DNA of 64,000 nt from Paractinoplanes tereljensis (GCF_016862435.1 NZ_BOMY01000025.1:62001-126000), one strand, 5' to 3'; counted from the stretch's first letter, positions 25,320-36,141 are shown. Notes: generated by a model not told the origin, from the letters alone. Program-made: numbers and translations.

Positions 25320-26493
25320 CCCGGCCCGCAGCGAGGGCGAGAGCCAGCAGCGCGAGGCCGGCCGCGGGAGCCAGGGCGAACGCGGCGGAGGTGCCCGCGC
25401 TGTCGGCGAGGCGGCCGGCCAGCGCGGCAGCGATCGCCGAACCGGCCGCGGTGCTCGAGTTGTTCCAGGTGAACGCCTCGGTGAGGACCGCCGGCCGGAC
25501 CGACCGCTCGGTCAGGACGGCCAGCAGGACCAGCGTGGGCGGCACCGCCGCCTCGGTCAGCACCGCGGCCGCGCCGAGCCAGACCGGCGACGGCGCGACC
25601 GGCAGCAGCAGGGCCGTGCCGGTCAGATAGGCGGTGACGGCGACGAGCTGGACGGTCACCGGGGCGCGGCGCCGGCGCCGCCCGTAGAACCAGCCGGACA
25701 GCAGCCCGCCCAGACTCGCGGCCAGGATGATCGGCGCGGCGGCCCCGGGCGTGCCCTGACCGACCGCGAAGGCAGTGATCGCGACGCTGAGCGTGCCGAA
25801 GTAGACCCCGACGGCCAGGTGCAGGCCGCCGAGGAGAGGCACGAAGGCCGGCGGCCCGCCGCCGGTGCCCGCTTTTCGAGGGGGCGGGGCGGTGCGGTGC
25901 TGGGCGGCCAGGGTCCCGCCGCCGATCAGGATCAGGGCCGCGGCGATCGCGCTGGCCACGGCCGGGTTGCCGGCCGCGCCGAGCCCCGCGACCAGGACCG
26001 GCCCGAGCAGAAACGCGGTGGCGTTGGCCAGCGACTCCAACGAGAAGGCGGTAGCCAGCTCACCGGCCCGGTCGGCCGGCTTGGTCTGGTTGGCCTCGTT
26101 GGGGCGCAGCAGGTGGGCCCAGCGGGCCGCGGTTAGCGCGCCGAGCTGGGGCACGGCCGCGCCGGCGCAGGTGGCCGCGACGATCATCGCGGCCGGGGTG
26201 CGGGCGGCCAGCACGGCCGCGATCGCGGCGCCGTGCGCGACCAGGGCGAACGGCAGGACTCGCGGCTGGCCGAACCGGTCGATCAGGCGGGCCAGGTACG
26301 GCCCGAGCAGGGCTTCGGTGACCGCGAACCCGGCGGTGGCCAGGCCCGCCGTCCCGTAGGAGCCGGTGCGGGCATGCACCAACCAGATGAGGCCGAGGCC
26401 GGTCATGGCGATGCCGACCCGACCGGCGGCGGCGGAGAGGAAGAAAGCGGCGGCACCCGGGGTGCGCAACAACGGAAGGTACGCGGACGGCAT
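25306..26493 (-). CDS. MFS transporter
   Basis: A 395-residue 12-helix major facilitator starting MPSAYLPLLRTPGAAAFFLSA. The ATG at 26493 has GAGGG about 6 nt upstream. A longer frame to 26694 begins with an unlikely TTG and adds a hydrophilic 67-residue extension that looks non-coding. Sequence such as GPYLARLIDRFGQPRVLPF fits the DHA1-type loop after helix 2. Substrate is unknown. A possible minus-strand promoter lies far upstream within 26687-26719. Confidence 0.83.
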   Translation of the reverse strand: MPSAYLPLLRTPGAAAFFLSAAAGRVGIAMTGLGLIWLVHARTGSYGTAGLATAGFAVTEALLGPYLARLIDRFGQPRVLPFALVAHGAAIAAVLAARTPAAMIVAATCAGAAVPQLGALTAARWAHLLRPNEANQTKPADRAGELATAFSLESLANATAFLLGPVLVAGLGAAGNPAVASAIAAALILIGGGTLAAQHRTAPPPRKAGTGGGPPAFVPLLGGLHLAVGVYFGTLSVAITAFAVGQGTPGAAAPIILAASLGGLLSGWFYGRRRRRAPVTVQLVAVTAYLTGTALLLPVAPSPVWLGAAAVLTEAAVPPTLVLLAVLTERSVRPAVLTEAFTWNNSSTAAGSAIAAALAGRLADSAGTSAAFALAPAAGLALLALALAAGRVRTR

Positions 26494-26712
26494 GAGTCCC
26501 TCGTCGCCGCCGGACGACGCGGACCACCCGGGGTCGCCGGTGCCGGTGAAGAGGCGCGACCCGTGGCCCGACCGGGACGCTCTCAGGTTGCGGCCGGACG
26601 GGACACACGCCCGCGCCGCCACCCCGATCGCCGGGCGGAAGAAATGCACGGCCCGGACCAAGGTGGGACCGGGCGACTGACCGGACTTTATCAAGACAAC
26701 AGCGGCCGCTGG

Positions 26713-26733
26713 TTGTCAATTTTGCATTGACAA
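26713..26733. promoter_or_regulatory. Perfect inverted repeat operator of the HTH gene
   Basis: TTGTCAAT (26713-26720), TTTGC, ATTGACAA (26726-26733): perfect 8-bp arms. The repeat overlaps a probable -35 (TTGTCA) whose -10 is TAGGCT at 26738-26743, 7 nt before the GTG at 26751. The reverse strand also offers TTGACA, so it may serve both directions. The 26494-26712 stretch has no gene I can support. Confidence 0.55.
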
Positions 26734-26750
26734 CTGTTAGGCTGGCCAAC

Positions 26751-27236
26751 GTGGTCGAGCTGAGTGAGTTGCGGGCGATTCCGGAGCGGCGGGCGAGCCT
26801 GGAGGCCGACGAGCTCGCGCTGATCGACCGGGCCCGCCGGGCCGGCGCCACCTGGGCGGAGATCGCCGAGGCGCTCGGGCTGACCAGCCGGCAGGCGGCG
26901 GAGCAGCGGCGATTGCGCTTGGCGGCGACCTTGCGGCCGGTGCGACGAGACCTCGACCGGGCGTACGGCGAAAAGCTCTCCGACCTGCGCGCCGCCGCCG
27001 TGGAGCTGCATCGCCGCATCGGCGCCGACCGGCGATGGGATCGCCGGTTCGTCCGGGCCGCCCTCGTGCGGGAGACCCTCGCAGCCGCCCCCGAAGCGCC
27101 GGGCGGAGGGCTGTATTCGCTTGTCGATGCCGCTTTGAGTGATCTCGCCGAGGCCGAGCCGGCCCTGCCGGGGCCGACCCGGGCCGCGATCGCCCGGCTC
27201 CGGGCCGCCGTGGAGGCCGCGTCGCCGCAGGGTTGA
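26751..27236 (+). CDS. HTH regulator-like protein
   Basis: A 161-residue basic helical protein. A helix-turn-helix is visible near residues 18-50: LALIDRARRAGATWAEIAEALGL, then TSRQAAEQRR. The rest is helical with many Arg, Ala and Glu residues. It resembles small actinobacterial HTH proteins without a named function. The start is leaderless (TAGGCT, 7 nt, GTG). It lies upstream of an MFS gene on the same strand (60 nt) and a perfect inverted repeat covers its promoter, so it probably controls itself and the transporter. Confidence 0.7.
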   Translation: MVELSELRAIPERRASLEADELALIDRARRAGATWAEIAEALGLTSRQAAEQRRLRLAATLRPVRRDLDRAYGEKLSDLRAAAVELHRRIGADRRWDRRFVRAALVRETLAAAPEAPGGGLYSLVDAALSDLAEAEPALPGPTRAAIARLRAAVEAASPQG

Positions 27237-27246
27237 CAGATTGCCG

Positions 27247-27259
27247 CTCAAGTCTTGAG
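27247..27259. promoter_or_regulatory. Short perfect palindrome before the MFS gene
   Basis: CTCAAG, T, CTTGAG lies in the 60-nt gap between the HTH gene and the MFS gene. It may be an operator or a weak hairpin. Confidence 0.3.
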
Positions 27260-27296
27260 GATGAACCCGGTCGGCTCATTCTCGGGAGGTCGTGCG

Positions 27297-28478
27297 GTGC
27301 GACGGAACGCTGTCCTGTTTGTCGTGATCTCCCTGGTGTCCGGGTTCGGCAGCACCGCGATGACCCTGTCCGCCGGCATCTGGGTCTTCGACCTGACCGG
27401 CTCGCCGGGCATCGCGGCCCTGACCGGCCTGTGCGTCTACGCGCCGACGCTGGCCGCACCGTGGCTGGGCGCGCTGGTCGACCGCCTGCCCCGCCGCCCC
27501 CTGATGATCTGGACCGACCTGCTGCTCGCCGCGATCATGCTGACCCTGCTCACGGTCACGTCGGCCCGCGAAGCCTGGCTGATCTACGCGGTGCTGCTGG
27601 CCCGCGGCGTCAGCTACGTGCTGATCGACGCGGGCGAGACGGCCATCCTGCCGTCCGCCCTGCCACCGGGCCGCCTCGGCGATGTCAACGGCTGGCGCAC
27701 CAGCGCCCAGGAGGGCATGAAGCTGGTGGCCCCACTGGCCGGCGCCGGCCTCTACGCCTGGGCGGGCCCGACCCCGGTGGTGCTGCTGGCCGCCGCGATG
27801 CCCCTGCTGACCGCCGCCTGCTACGCCTTGGTCCGGCTACGACCGCCCACAACGCACCCGGAGGTGGCAGTGCGTTCCCGGCGCGGGGAGATCCGGGAAG
27901 GGCTGCGGGCGCTGTTCGGGAATCCGGCGGTGCGGGTGCCGGTGCTTGTCGCGGCGGTGGCCATCGGGCTCTCCGGCCTCACCAACGCGGGGATCCTCGC
28001 GCAGGTCGTGCACGGACTGCATCTGCCGGCCACCCGGCTCGGGGTTCTCTCGGCGGCGCAGGGCGCGGGATCCATCGTGAGCGGGATGCTGGCCGGGCGC
28101 CTGCTGGCCCGCCGAGGCCCGGCCGTTATCGCGGCGGTGGGTGCGCTGGTCTTCGCCGCCGGCTGCCTGGCCTCGTCGCTGCCCTGGTGGCCGTCGATGA
28201 TCGCGGGCAGCGTGCTGGGCGGGATCGGCCTGGTCTGGGCGCTGATCGCGGGGATGACCGCGGTCCAGACCGAAACCCCGGACCACCTGCTCGGCCGGGT
28301 CGGCGCGACCTCCACCACGGTCATGTTCGGGCCGGTCGCGGTGGCGATCCCGCTCGGCGCGGCGGCCGTCCAACTCGGACCCAGCGTGCCGCTGCTGACC
28401 GCCGCCGCCCTGATCCTGCCGGTAGCGCTGCTGACACTCGCCGGCGGCCGCCGCCCCGCAGCGGCGACCGCCAGCTAG
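27297..28478 (+). CDS. MFS transporter (MdfA/enterobactin-exporter-like)
   Basis: A 393-residue 12-helix major facilitator. The first helix reads VLFVVISLVSGFGSTAMTLS and the cytoplasmic loop LGALVDRLPRRPLMIWTD is typical of the MFS_3 (EntS-like) group. The GTG at 27297 is chosen because GGGAGG ends 7 nt before it, and TTG 27255 and ATG 27261 lack a good site. It is likely an exporter under control of the upstream HTH protein. Its stop is 13 nt from the convergent GDSL gene. Confidence 0.85.
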   Translation: MRRNAVLFVVISLVSGFGSTAMTLSAGIWVFDLTGSPGIAALTGLCVYAPTLAAPWLGALVDRLPRRPLMIWTDLLLAAIMLTLLTVTSAREAWLIYAVLLARGVSYVLIDAGETAILPSALPPGRLGDVNGWRTSAQEGMKLVAPLAGAGLYAWAGPTPVVLLAAAMPLLTAACYALVRLRPPTTHPEVAVRSRRGEIREGLRALFGNPAVRVPVLVAAVAIGLSGLTNAGILAQVVHGLHLPATRLGVLSAAQGAGSIVSGMLAGRLLARRGPAVIAAVGALVFAAGCLASSLPWWPSMIAGSVLGGIGLVWALIAGMTAVQTETPDHLLGRVGATSTTVMFGPVAVAIPLGAAAVQLGPSVPLLTAAALILPVALLTLAGGRRPAAATAS

Positions 28479-28491
28479 TGGCTCAAGCTGG

Positions 28492-29289
28492 TCAGCGGAG
28501 TTCGGCGTTCATTGCGGCCAGGTAGCCGTCGCGCTGGCCGGCGTCGTTGGGGTGGAAAGAGTTGCCGGGTGGGAACGTCACGGCGTTCAGCCACGGGGTC
28601 GCCGCGCAGGCGCCGTGGCCGGCGAACAGCGGGCGCACATCCACGTAGCGGAAGCCGGCCGCGGTCGCCTCGGTCTCGATCACCTGGTTCAGGGCGTCGA
28701 TGGTGTCGTTGATGGCCTCGCGCTCCGGGGTGGTCAGCAGGCTGCAGCCCAACCGTCCGGTGTGGAAGAAGCGGGGATAGCCGAGTACCAGCACCGACGC
28801 CTCCGGGGACCGGCCGCGGATCTCCCGGTAGAGCTGCCGCAGCCGGCCGGGCAGCACTGTCCGGGCCAGTTTGCCGCCCTGCGCCGCGCCGGTCAGGCAC
28901 GGGGCCGGGCGGGGGTCCACGACACAGACCGTCATGGTGCCGGCGAAGCCGACGTCGTTGCCGCCGGCTGTCAGGGTGACCAGCGTGGTCGCCGCGGTCA
29001 GCGACGACAGCTGGCTTCGCCGGACGGTCTCGGTGCCGGCTCCGGCGCACGCGGCCAGCACGGCGTCATAACCGGGGTGGGCTTTCGCCCACCGCGCCGG
29101 GTAGGAGTTGGTGTTGCGCCGGCAGCCGCCCCCACTCTCACTGCCCGCACTGCCCACCCCGGCGGAGTACGAGTCACCCAGCGCGACATAGCGCAGCTCC
29201 GCGCGGCCGGCCATGGCGCACGCCGGGTCGACCACCAGGGACAGGACGAGCGCGAGGGCGGCGACGGTACGCGGCCGGAACAGTCTCAC
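28492..29289 (-). CDS. Secreted SGNH/GDSL hydrolase
   Basis: A 265-residue esterase or lipase of the SGNH family. A Sec signal covers about residues 1-27 (RTVAALALVLSLVVDPACAMA). Block I is VALGDSYSAGVGSAG with the nucleophile Ser near 41. GGND (block III) is near 109 and the catalytic His is in SFHPNDAGQ near 246. Six cysteines suit extracellular disulfides, as in Streptomyces lipases. It lies 15 nt downstream of the FAD monooxygenase gene on the same strand and may share its transcript. Confidence 0.88.
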   Translation of the reverse strand: MRLFRPRTVAALALVLSLVVDPACAMAGRAELRYVALGDSYSAGVGSAGSESGGGCRRNTNSYPARWAKAHPGYDAVLAACAGAGTETVRRSQLSSLTAATTLVTLTAGGNDVGFAGTMTVCVVDPRPAPCLTGAAQGGKLARTVLPGRLRQLYREIRGRSPEASVLVLGYPRFFHTGRLGCSLLTTPEREAINDTIDALNQVIETEATAAGFRYVDVRPLFAGHGACAATPWLNAVTFPPGNSFHPNDAGQRDGYLAAMNAELR

Positions 29290-29304
29290 AAGTTGATCAA
29301 CGCG

Positions 29305-30690
29305 CTACTGGCCGATCAGGGTGCGGTAGGCGGTGATGTCGGCCGGGTCGGTGGTCGCGCATCCCAGGTAGCCGTCCGGGCGTACCAGGAAGAGCGTCGG
29401 TTCCCGTACGGCATAGGCCTTGATCGTCTCTGGATCGGAGATCCGGTGGGCCGGGTCGAAGGGCAGGTCGCCGTCCCAGCCGAAGGCCAGCAGGGTGGCG
29501 TGCGGGCCGCGCAGCAGGTCGAAGACGCGGCGACCGTCGGGCAGCAGGCCGTCGGGCGCGCGGTCGCCGGCCCGGACCGGACCCGGCGTCGCGCGATGTT
29601 CGGCGGCCAGCGGACCGCCCCGGTAGGTGAGGGACAGCTGGCGCAGGACCGGATCGTCGCGGCGCATCGCGTCGTCCTCGCCGTCGACGTGACGCTGGTG
29701 CAGGCGGGTGCTGATGCCCAGCACGCCGGCCGCGACGGGCAGGCGTTCCGTCTCGTACGTCTGCAGCAGTTGATCGTCGCCGACCGCGAGTTTCCAGCCC
29801 AGGTTCCAAGCGTCCTGGATGCCGGTGTTCAGGCCCTGGCCGCCGGCCGGGGAATGGACGTGGGCGGCGTCGCCGGCCAGGAAGACGTTCCCGACCCGGT
29901 AGCGGGCGACCATCCGGATGTTGGCCCGGAAATGCGATGTCCAGCCGATGTGGGTGACCGTGAGTGACGGGTCGACCGAGGCGACCAGGTCCTCGACGGA
30001 CTGGTCGGTGGGCGGGGCGGTGAGCTGGAAATCGTCGGTGCCGGGGAGCGGGCACAGGCCGAGCCGGAACGATCTGGCGTCGGCGCCGGGCCAGATGTGC
30101 CAGTTGTCGCGGTCCAGGCCGTCGATCCGGACATCGGCGATGAGCAGCCGCTCGGTCTCGTGGGTCTCGCCCTCGAACGGCACGCCGAGCTGCTGCCGGA
30201 CGGTGCTGCGGCCGCCGTCAGCGCCGACCAGGTAACGGCAGGTGACGGTCTCGCCGGTGTCCAGAGTGACGTGCACGCCGGCTTCGTCCTGGGTGAACGA
30301 CGTCAGGCCGGTGCCGTACTCGATCGGGACGCCGTCGGCGAGCAGGGACGAGGTGCGCCACTGCGGAACCATCAGCAGATTCGGGTACGGCACCTGGGGT
30401 GTCGGGTCGTGCAGTTCATCCATCCGCTGCCGCATCGAGGCGCCGCCGGGCAGGTGGATGAGCAGTTCCGGGTAGTCCCCGCCGTACTTCCGGAAGTCGG
30501 TTATCAGGCCCAGGTCGTCGAGGATCTCCTGGGTGCGGGGCTGCAAGCCCTTGCCCCGGGAGCCGGTGAACGGCGTCGTCTCCTTCTCGACGATGCGGAA
30601 CGGGACGCCGCGGCGCTGGAGTTCGCGGGCCAGGGTGAGGCCGGTGGGTCCGGCGCCGGCGATCATGATGAATCCAGATTCAGTGAACAT
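29305..30690 (-). CDS. FAD-dependent aromatic-type monooxygenase
   Basis: A 461-residue PheA/TfdB-family flavoprotein hydroxylase. The FAD site is IAGAGPTGLTLARELQRRG near residue 10, the DG motif GADGGRSTVRQQLG near 155, and the GD motif VFLAGDAAHVHSPAGGQGLN near 270. A thioredoxin-like C-terminus ends with RPDGYLG. It hydroxylates phenolic or polyketide-like substrates with NAD(P)H and oxygen. The ATG at 30690 fits the family start. It is divergent from a TetR gene across 35 bp, with inverted repeats in the gap, so the TetR protein is its likely repressor. Confidence 0.9.
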   Translation of the reverse strand: MFTESGFIMIAGAGPTGLTLARELQRRGVPFRIVEKETTPFTGSRGKGLQPRTQEILDDLGLITDFRKYGGDYPELLIHLPGGASMRQRMDELHDPTPQVPYPNLLMVPQWRTSSLLADGVPIEYGTGLTSFTQDEAGVHVTLDTGETVTCRYLVGADGGRSTVRQQLGVPFEGETHETERLLIADVRIDGLDRDNWHIWPGADARSFRLGLCPLPGTDDFQLTAPPTDQSVEDLVASVDPSLTVTHIGWTSHFRANIRMVARYRVGNVFLAGDAAHVHSPAGGQGLNTGIQDAWNLGWKLAVGDDQLLQTYETERLPVAAGVLGISTRLHQRHVDGEDDAMRRDDPVLRQLSLTYRGGPLAAEHRATPGPVRAGDRAPDGLLPDGRRVFDLLRGPHATLLAFGWDGDLPFDPAHRISDPETIKAYAVREPTLFLVRPDGYLGCATTDPADITAYRTLIGQ

Positions 30691-30696
30691 GGATTC
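30670..30696. promoter_or_regulatory. Inverted repeat at the start of the FAD monooxygenase
   Basis: GAATCCA (30670-30676) and TGGATTC (30690-30696) flank the start codon, with a nested GTGAA/TTCAC pair (30683-30698). This is a candidate TetR operator. The TetR -10 (TATTCT, 30714-30719) lies 18 bp further on. Confidence 0.4.
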
Positions 30697-30725
30697 ACCG
30701 TACGGCAGGTTGATATTCTGCGTCA

Positions 30726-31304
30726 ATGGCGGAGACGGGTGTGCGCAAGCTGCGGGCGGCGCAGACCGAGGTGGAGCTGAAGGCCGCGGCGATCCGGGTG
30801 TTCGGGCGGGTCGGCTACCTCAACGCCAAGATCACCGACATCACCGCCGAGGCGGGCCGGGCGACCGGGTCGTTCTACCAGCACTTCGCGAGCAAGGAGA
30901 AGCTGCTCGAAGCGTTGTTGGCCGACCTGCTGCTCGAGGGGGACGAGTCGGCGGCGGCGCCGGGGCACGGCGAGGATTTCCGCGACCGGGCCGCGGTCCG
31001 CTATCACGTGGCCGCGTTCTGGGGCTTCTACCGGCGGCATCACGTGGTGATGGAGGCGCTGCGGCAGGCGGCGATCGTCGACCCGGAGTTCGAGCGGGTC
31101 GTTCAGTCGATGATGGAGCCCGATCGCGGGCACATCGCCGCGCACCTGGCGAAGCTCGACCTGCCGGGGGAGCCGCTCGTCATCGCGTCGATCTTCGGGA
31201 CGCTGGTGTCGGGATTCGCGGCGGAGTGGATGTCGAAGCTGCCGGATGACGAGGCCATCGAGACGCTGACCTCGTTCATCTACGGGGGCATCGGCGGCAG
31301 GTGA
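30726..31304 (+). CDS. TetR-family transcriptional regulator
   Basis: A 192-residue regulator. The helix-turn-helix spans about residues 12-58: ELKAAAIRVFGRVGYLNAKI, then TDITAEAGRATGSFYQHFASKEKLL, a canonical TetR pattern. The C-terminal ligand domain is of the general helical type. TATTCT ends 6 nt before the ATG and there is no ribosome site, so the mRNA is probably leaderless. Divergent from the FAD monooxygenase gene, its likely target. Confidence 0.88.
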   Translation: MAETGVRKLRAAQTEVELKAAAIRVFGRVGYLNAKITDITAEAGRATGSFYQHFASKEKLLEALLADLLLEGDESAAAPGHGEDFRDRAAVRYHVAAFWGFYRRHHVVMEALRQAAIVDPEFERVVQSMMEPDRGHIAAHLAKLDLPGEPLVIASIFGTLVSGFAAEWMSKLPDDEAIETLTSFIYGGIGGR

Positions 31305-31308
31305 TTGG

Positions 31309-31340
31309 CCGGACCGGGCACGCCGTTGTGCCCGGACCGG
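31309..31340. terminator. Bidirectional terminator between tetR and sdhB
   Basis: CCGGACCGGGCAC (31309-31321) pairs with GTGCCCGGACCGG (31328-31340) with one mismatch and a 6-nt loop. It fills the gap between two convergent stops. Confidence 0.8.
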
Positions 31341-31343
31341 AGA

Positions 31344-32092
31344 TCAACTGTTGCTGTTGCGCAGTGCCTTGCGGTAATCGCTGTTCAGGCGGCCGATCAG
31401 AGTCAGCGGAATGCCCTTCGGGCAGACCGTGGTGCACTCGCCGGCGTTGGTGCAGCCGCCGAAGCCGGCGTCGTCCTGCGCCTGCAGCATGTCCAGCACC
31501 CGGGTGTCCCGTTCCGGCTGGCCCTGCGGCACCAGGCCCAGGTGGGCCACCTTGGCCGCGGTGAACAGCATCGCCGAACCGTTCGGGCAGGCCGCGACGC
31601 AGGCGCCGCAGCCGATGCAGGTGGCCGCCTCGAACGCCAGGTCGGCGTCCTTCTTCGGCACCGGCGTCGAGTGCGCCTCGGGGGCGGCCCCGGTCGGCGC
31701 GGTGATGTACCCACCGGCCTGGATGATCCGGTCGAACGCGCTGCGGTCCACCACCAGGTCCTTGATGACCGGGAAGGCGGCGGCCCGCCACGGCTCGACG
31801 TCGATCACGTCGCCGTTCTTGAAGTGCCGCATGTGCAGCTGGCAGGTCGTGGTGGCCCGCTCGGGGCCGTGCGCCACGCCGTCGATGACCATGCTGCACG
31901 CGCCGCAGATGCCCTCACGGCAGTCGTGGTCGAACGCGACCGGGTCGTCGCCGTCGAGGATCAGCTTCTCGTTCAGGACGTCGAGCATCTCCAGGAAGGA
32001 TGCGTCGGGGGAGATGTCCTTGACGTCGTAGGTCACCATCCGGCCCTTGTCGGACGAGTCGGTCTGGCGCCACACGCGAACCTGGATGTCCA

Positions 32093-32093
<1 letters not shown>
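31344..32093 (-). CDS. sdhB: Succinate dehydrogenase iron-sulfur subunit
   Basis: A 249-residue subunit of complex II. The [2Fe-2S] ligands are in [17 protein letters not shown] and ATTTCQLHM near residues 60-90. The 4Fe-4S and 3Fe-4S clusters are in [19 protein letters not shown] near 155 and [19 protein letters not shown] near 210. It passes electrons from FAD to quinone through the membrane anchor. The ATG at 32093 overlaps the sdhA stop by one base (TAATG), the usual coupling. The gene ends at the strong terminator 31309-31340. Confidence 0.95.
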
Positions 32094-34033
<1,940 letters not shown>

Positions 34034-34038
34034 CTGAA

Positions 34039-34788
34039 TCAATCCACCAATCCGGTCATGACCGCGAACGGCACGCTCAGGTAACCGACGACCAGAACAA
34101 CCGAGAGGACCAGGGCGGAGGCCCGGGCGATCCGCTCACCGCGGGCGGTCTGCTGACCCAGGGTGCGTACGGCGCTGAAGATGCCGTGCCGCAGGTGGAA
34201 GCCGACCGCCACGATCGCGAGTGTGTAGAACAGCGTTACGTACCAGCGGTCGAGCGCGAAGTCGGCGACCACGTTCGCGTACGGGTGAGCCTTGTCCCCG
34301 ACCGGGTTGAGCGTGCCGGTGGTCAGGTCGAGGATGTGGAAGATCACGAAGAGCAGCACGATCACGCCGCCCCAGCGCATCGTGCGGGCCGCGTAGCTGC
34401 CCTGCACCTTGGGCCGGTGCACGTACTTGACCGGCCGGGCCGCCGAGGCCCGGCGAGCCAGGATCACCGCCGAGGCGATGTGCGCGATCACCGCGACGGT
34501 CAGGCCACCCCGCTGGATCCACAGGAACCAGGTCTTGGGCAGCAGCGGCGTGGCGATGGTCCGCAGCCAGTGCGCGTAGTGATCGAAGGCTTCCTCCCCG
34601 AAGAAGATCTTCAGGTTGCCGATCATGTGCAGGTACAGGAACAGGATCAGCATGATGCCGGTCACGGCCATGATGATCTTCAGCAGAACGGACGAGGTCC
34701 GTTTCTTGCTGCGCGAAGGCGCGACCGCCGCCTGGGGAACTTTCGTGTCTACCGCCACAGGAATGACGGTATGAAGTCCCTGGCCCAT
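34039..34788 (-). CDS. sdhC: Succinate dehydrogenase cytochrome b subunit
   Basis: A 249-residue membrane anchor with five helices, type B (Bacillus/Wolinella-like). There is no separate sdhD. Helix 1 includes [22 protein letters not shown], with an axial-ligand-type His. Further histidines are in [17 protein letters not shown] and [10 protein letters not shown]. The ATG at 34788 gives a 30-residue soluble N-terminus, and a start a few codons later is possible. The gene faces a LysR gene across 48 bp that hold an ATAG-N7-CTAT palindrome. Confidence 0.9.
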   Translation of the reverse strand: MGQGLHTVIPVAVDTKVPQAAVAPSRSKKRTSSVLLKIIMAVTGIMLILFLYLHMIGNLKIFFGEEAFDHYAHWLRTIATPLLPKTWFLWIQRGGLTVAVIAHIASAVILARRASAARPVKYVHRPKVQGSYAARTMRWGGVIVLLFVIFHILDLTTGTLNPVGDKAHPYANVVADFALDRWYVTLFYTLAIVAVGFHLRHGIFSAVRTLGQQTARGERIARASALVLSVVLVVGYLSVPFAVMTGLVD

Positions 34789-34815
34789 TCGTCTAATGCA
34801 TGATCGGGTAGGTAA

Positions 34816-34834
34816 CGATAGAGATAGGCTATCG
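34816..34834. promoter_or_regulatory. LysR-type operator between sdhC and lysR
   Basis: CGATAG (34816-34821), 7-nt spacer, CTATCG (34829-34834). The core ATAG-N7-CTAT is a LysR-type half-site layout. It overlaps the TAGGCT -10 (34825-34830) of the LysR gene, consistent with autoregulation and possible control of sdhCAB. Confidence 0.55.
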
Positions 34835-34836
34835 AA

Positions 34837-35754
34837 GTGCAGCTCCAGCAGCTTCGTTACTTCTTGGCAGTCGTAGAAACCCGACATTTCACCCAAGCAG
34901 CTGACAATCTGGGCGTCTCTCAGCCAACGTTAAGTAAGCAGATTCACACGCTGGAACAGAGCCTCGGCGCGCCGCTCTTCGAACGCATCCGGGGCGCCGC
35001 CACCCTGACGGTGGCCGGCGAGACCCTGCTGCCGATGGCCCAGCGCATGGTGGCGGACGCCGACGCCGCCCGCGAGGCGGTCCAGGACATCGTCGGCCTG
35101 CGCCGAGGAGACGTACGCCTGGGCGCGACCCCCAGCCTCTGCTCCTCGCTGGTCCCCGAGGTGCTGCGCACCTTCCGAGCCGGACACCCCGACATCCAGC
35201 TGTACGTGAACGAGGGCAGCTCCCAGGACCTGATCGAGAACCTCCTGGCCCACACGCTGGACCTGGCCCTGATCGTGCAGCCCGACGGCGGCGTGGACGA
35301 GGCCCTGACCACCACCCCCGTGCTCCGCGAGAGCCTGGTGGTGGCGTCGGCCTTCGACCGCCCGCCCCCCACCACGCACGGCCAGATAGCCCTCTCCGAG
35401 CTGGAGCACACCCCGCTGGTCATGTTCCGGGCCGGCTACGACATCCGAGGGGTCACCCTGGAGGCCTGCCGCCAGGCGGGTTTCACCCCGAAGTTCGCGG
35501 TGGAGGGCGGCGAGATGGACGCGGTGCTGGCCTTCGTGGAGGCCGGCTTGGGCGTGGCCCTGGTCCCAAGCATGGTGCTGGCCAACCGCCCCATGCTGCG
35601 AGCGACGCCGCTGGCGCCCCCCGGCATGCGCCGGACGATAGCTTTGGCCCACCGCAAACGCTCAGTGCTTCCTCATGCAGCAGAGGCGCTGCGTACGACG
35701 TTGCTCGCGCACGTGGCTACGGAAGAGCTGCCCTCCGGCGTACGCCCACTCTAG
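34837..35754 (+). CDS. LysR-family transcriptional regulator
   Basis: A 305-residue regulator. The winged helix is QLQQLRYFLAVVETRHFTQAA, then GVSQPTLSKQIHTLEQSLGAPLF, with an effector domain from about residue 90. The start is leaderless (TAGGCT, 6 nt, GTG). It is divergent from sdhCAB, so succinate dehydrogenase or a TCA-linked metabolite is a reasonable target. It lacks the cysteine pair of OxyR although the adjacent palindrome resembles the OxyR core. The first ~100 bases after the start are less GC-rich than the rest. Confidence 0.88.
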   Translation: MQLQQLRYFLAVVETRHFTQAADNLGVSQPTLSKQIHTLEQSLGAPLFERIRGAATLTVAGETLLPMAQRMVADADAAREAVQDIVGLRRGDVRLGATPSLCSSLVPEVLRTFRAGHPDIQLYVNEGSSQDLIENLLAHTLDLALIVQPDGGVDEALTTTPVLRESLVVASAFDRPPPTTHGQIALSELEHTPLVMFRAGYDIRGVTLEACRQAGFTPKFAVEGGEMDAVLAFVEAGLGVALVPSMVLANRPMLRATPLAPPGMRRTIALAHRKRSVLPHAAEALRTTLLAHVATEELPSGVRPL

Positions 35755-36141
35755 AAGCGCGTCCCGTTTCGCCAGTGCGACCCTGCCGTTGACGATCAGT
35801 TGCCGGGGGGAACCTAGGGCGCTACCGGGTGCGTTCGCGGTATTTCGATCATCGATGGCTGGGCCACGATCTTTTGGGGTGGCGTCGCCATTCTGTGTCC
35901 TTTTGCGACGGTGCGTATAAAACGGTGGGCGGCACTCTTCGTGTCGATCAACCTGGTCTCGGGAGGATGGCCGGTTTCGGTCCGGAGGGGAGCCGATTCG
36001 CGCGATCTGCGCGGGTCTAGCTGGGGGTTCGTCTGGTGACATCTGCGGCGCGCCAGTTTCTCTGTTGCTGGACGTGAAACTGTGGCTACTATTCGGCCTC
36101 GTCCAAAGGCGACCTTGCGTAATCGGCCGAAGGGGGGTGTC
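35755..36141. other. 387-bp intergenic region
   Basis: It is lower in GC than the surroundings. I see a probable promoter for the downstream VWA gene (36065-36092) and possible sigma-factor boxes at 35809-35835, but no gene or RNA I can support. Confidence 0.6.
36065..36092 (+). promoter_or_regulatory. Promoter of the VWA-domain gene
   Basis: TTGCTG (36065-36070), 16-nt spacer, TACTAT (36087-36092). The expected start near 36099 leaves about 43 nt of leader before the ATG at 36142. Confidence 0.45.

Noticed and set aside
26492-26680. 62-codon plus-strand frame starting at ATG 26492
   Set aside because: GC-rich third positions look coding, but it has no ribosome site, no family resemblance and overlaps the opposite MFS start.
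34837-35754. OxyR identity for the LysR regulator beside sdhC
   Set aside because: The neighbouring palindrome resembles an OxyR core, but the redox cysteine pair is missing in the protein.
35809-35835. ECF-type promoter (GGAAC, 18 nt, CGTT)
   Set aside because: The spacing is plausible, but no gene starts within 300 bp downstream, and a better promoter serves the VWA gene.
35829-36020. 63-codon frame in the intergenic region before the VWA gene
   Set aside because: Composition and codon use are unlike neighbouring genes and there is no ribosome site.
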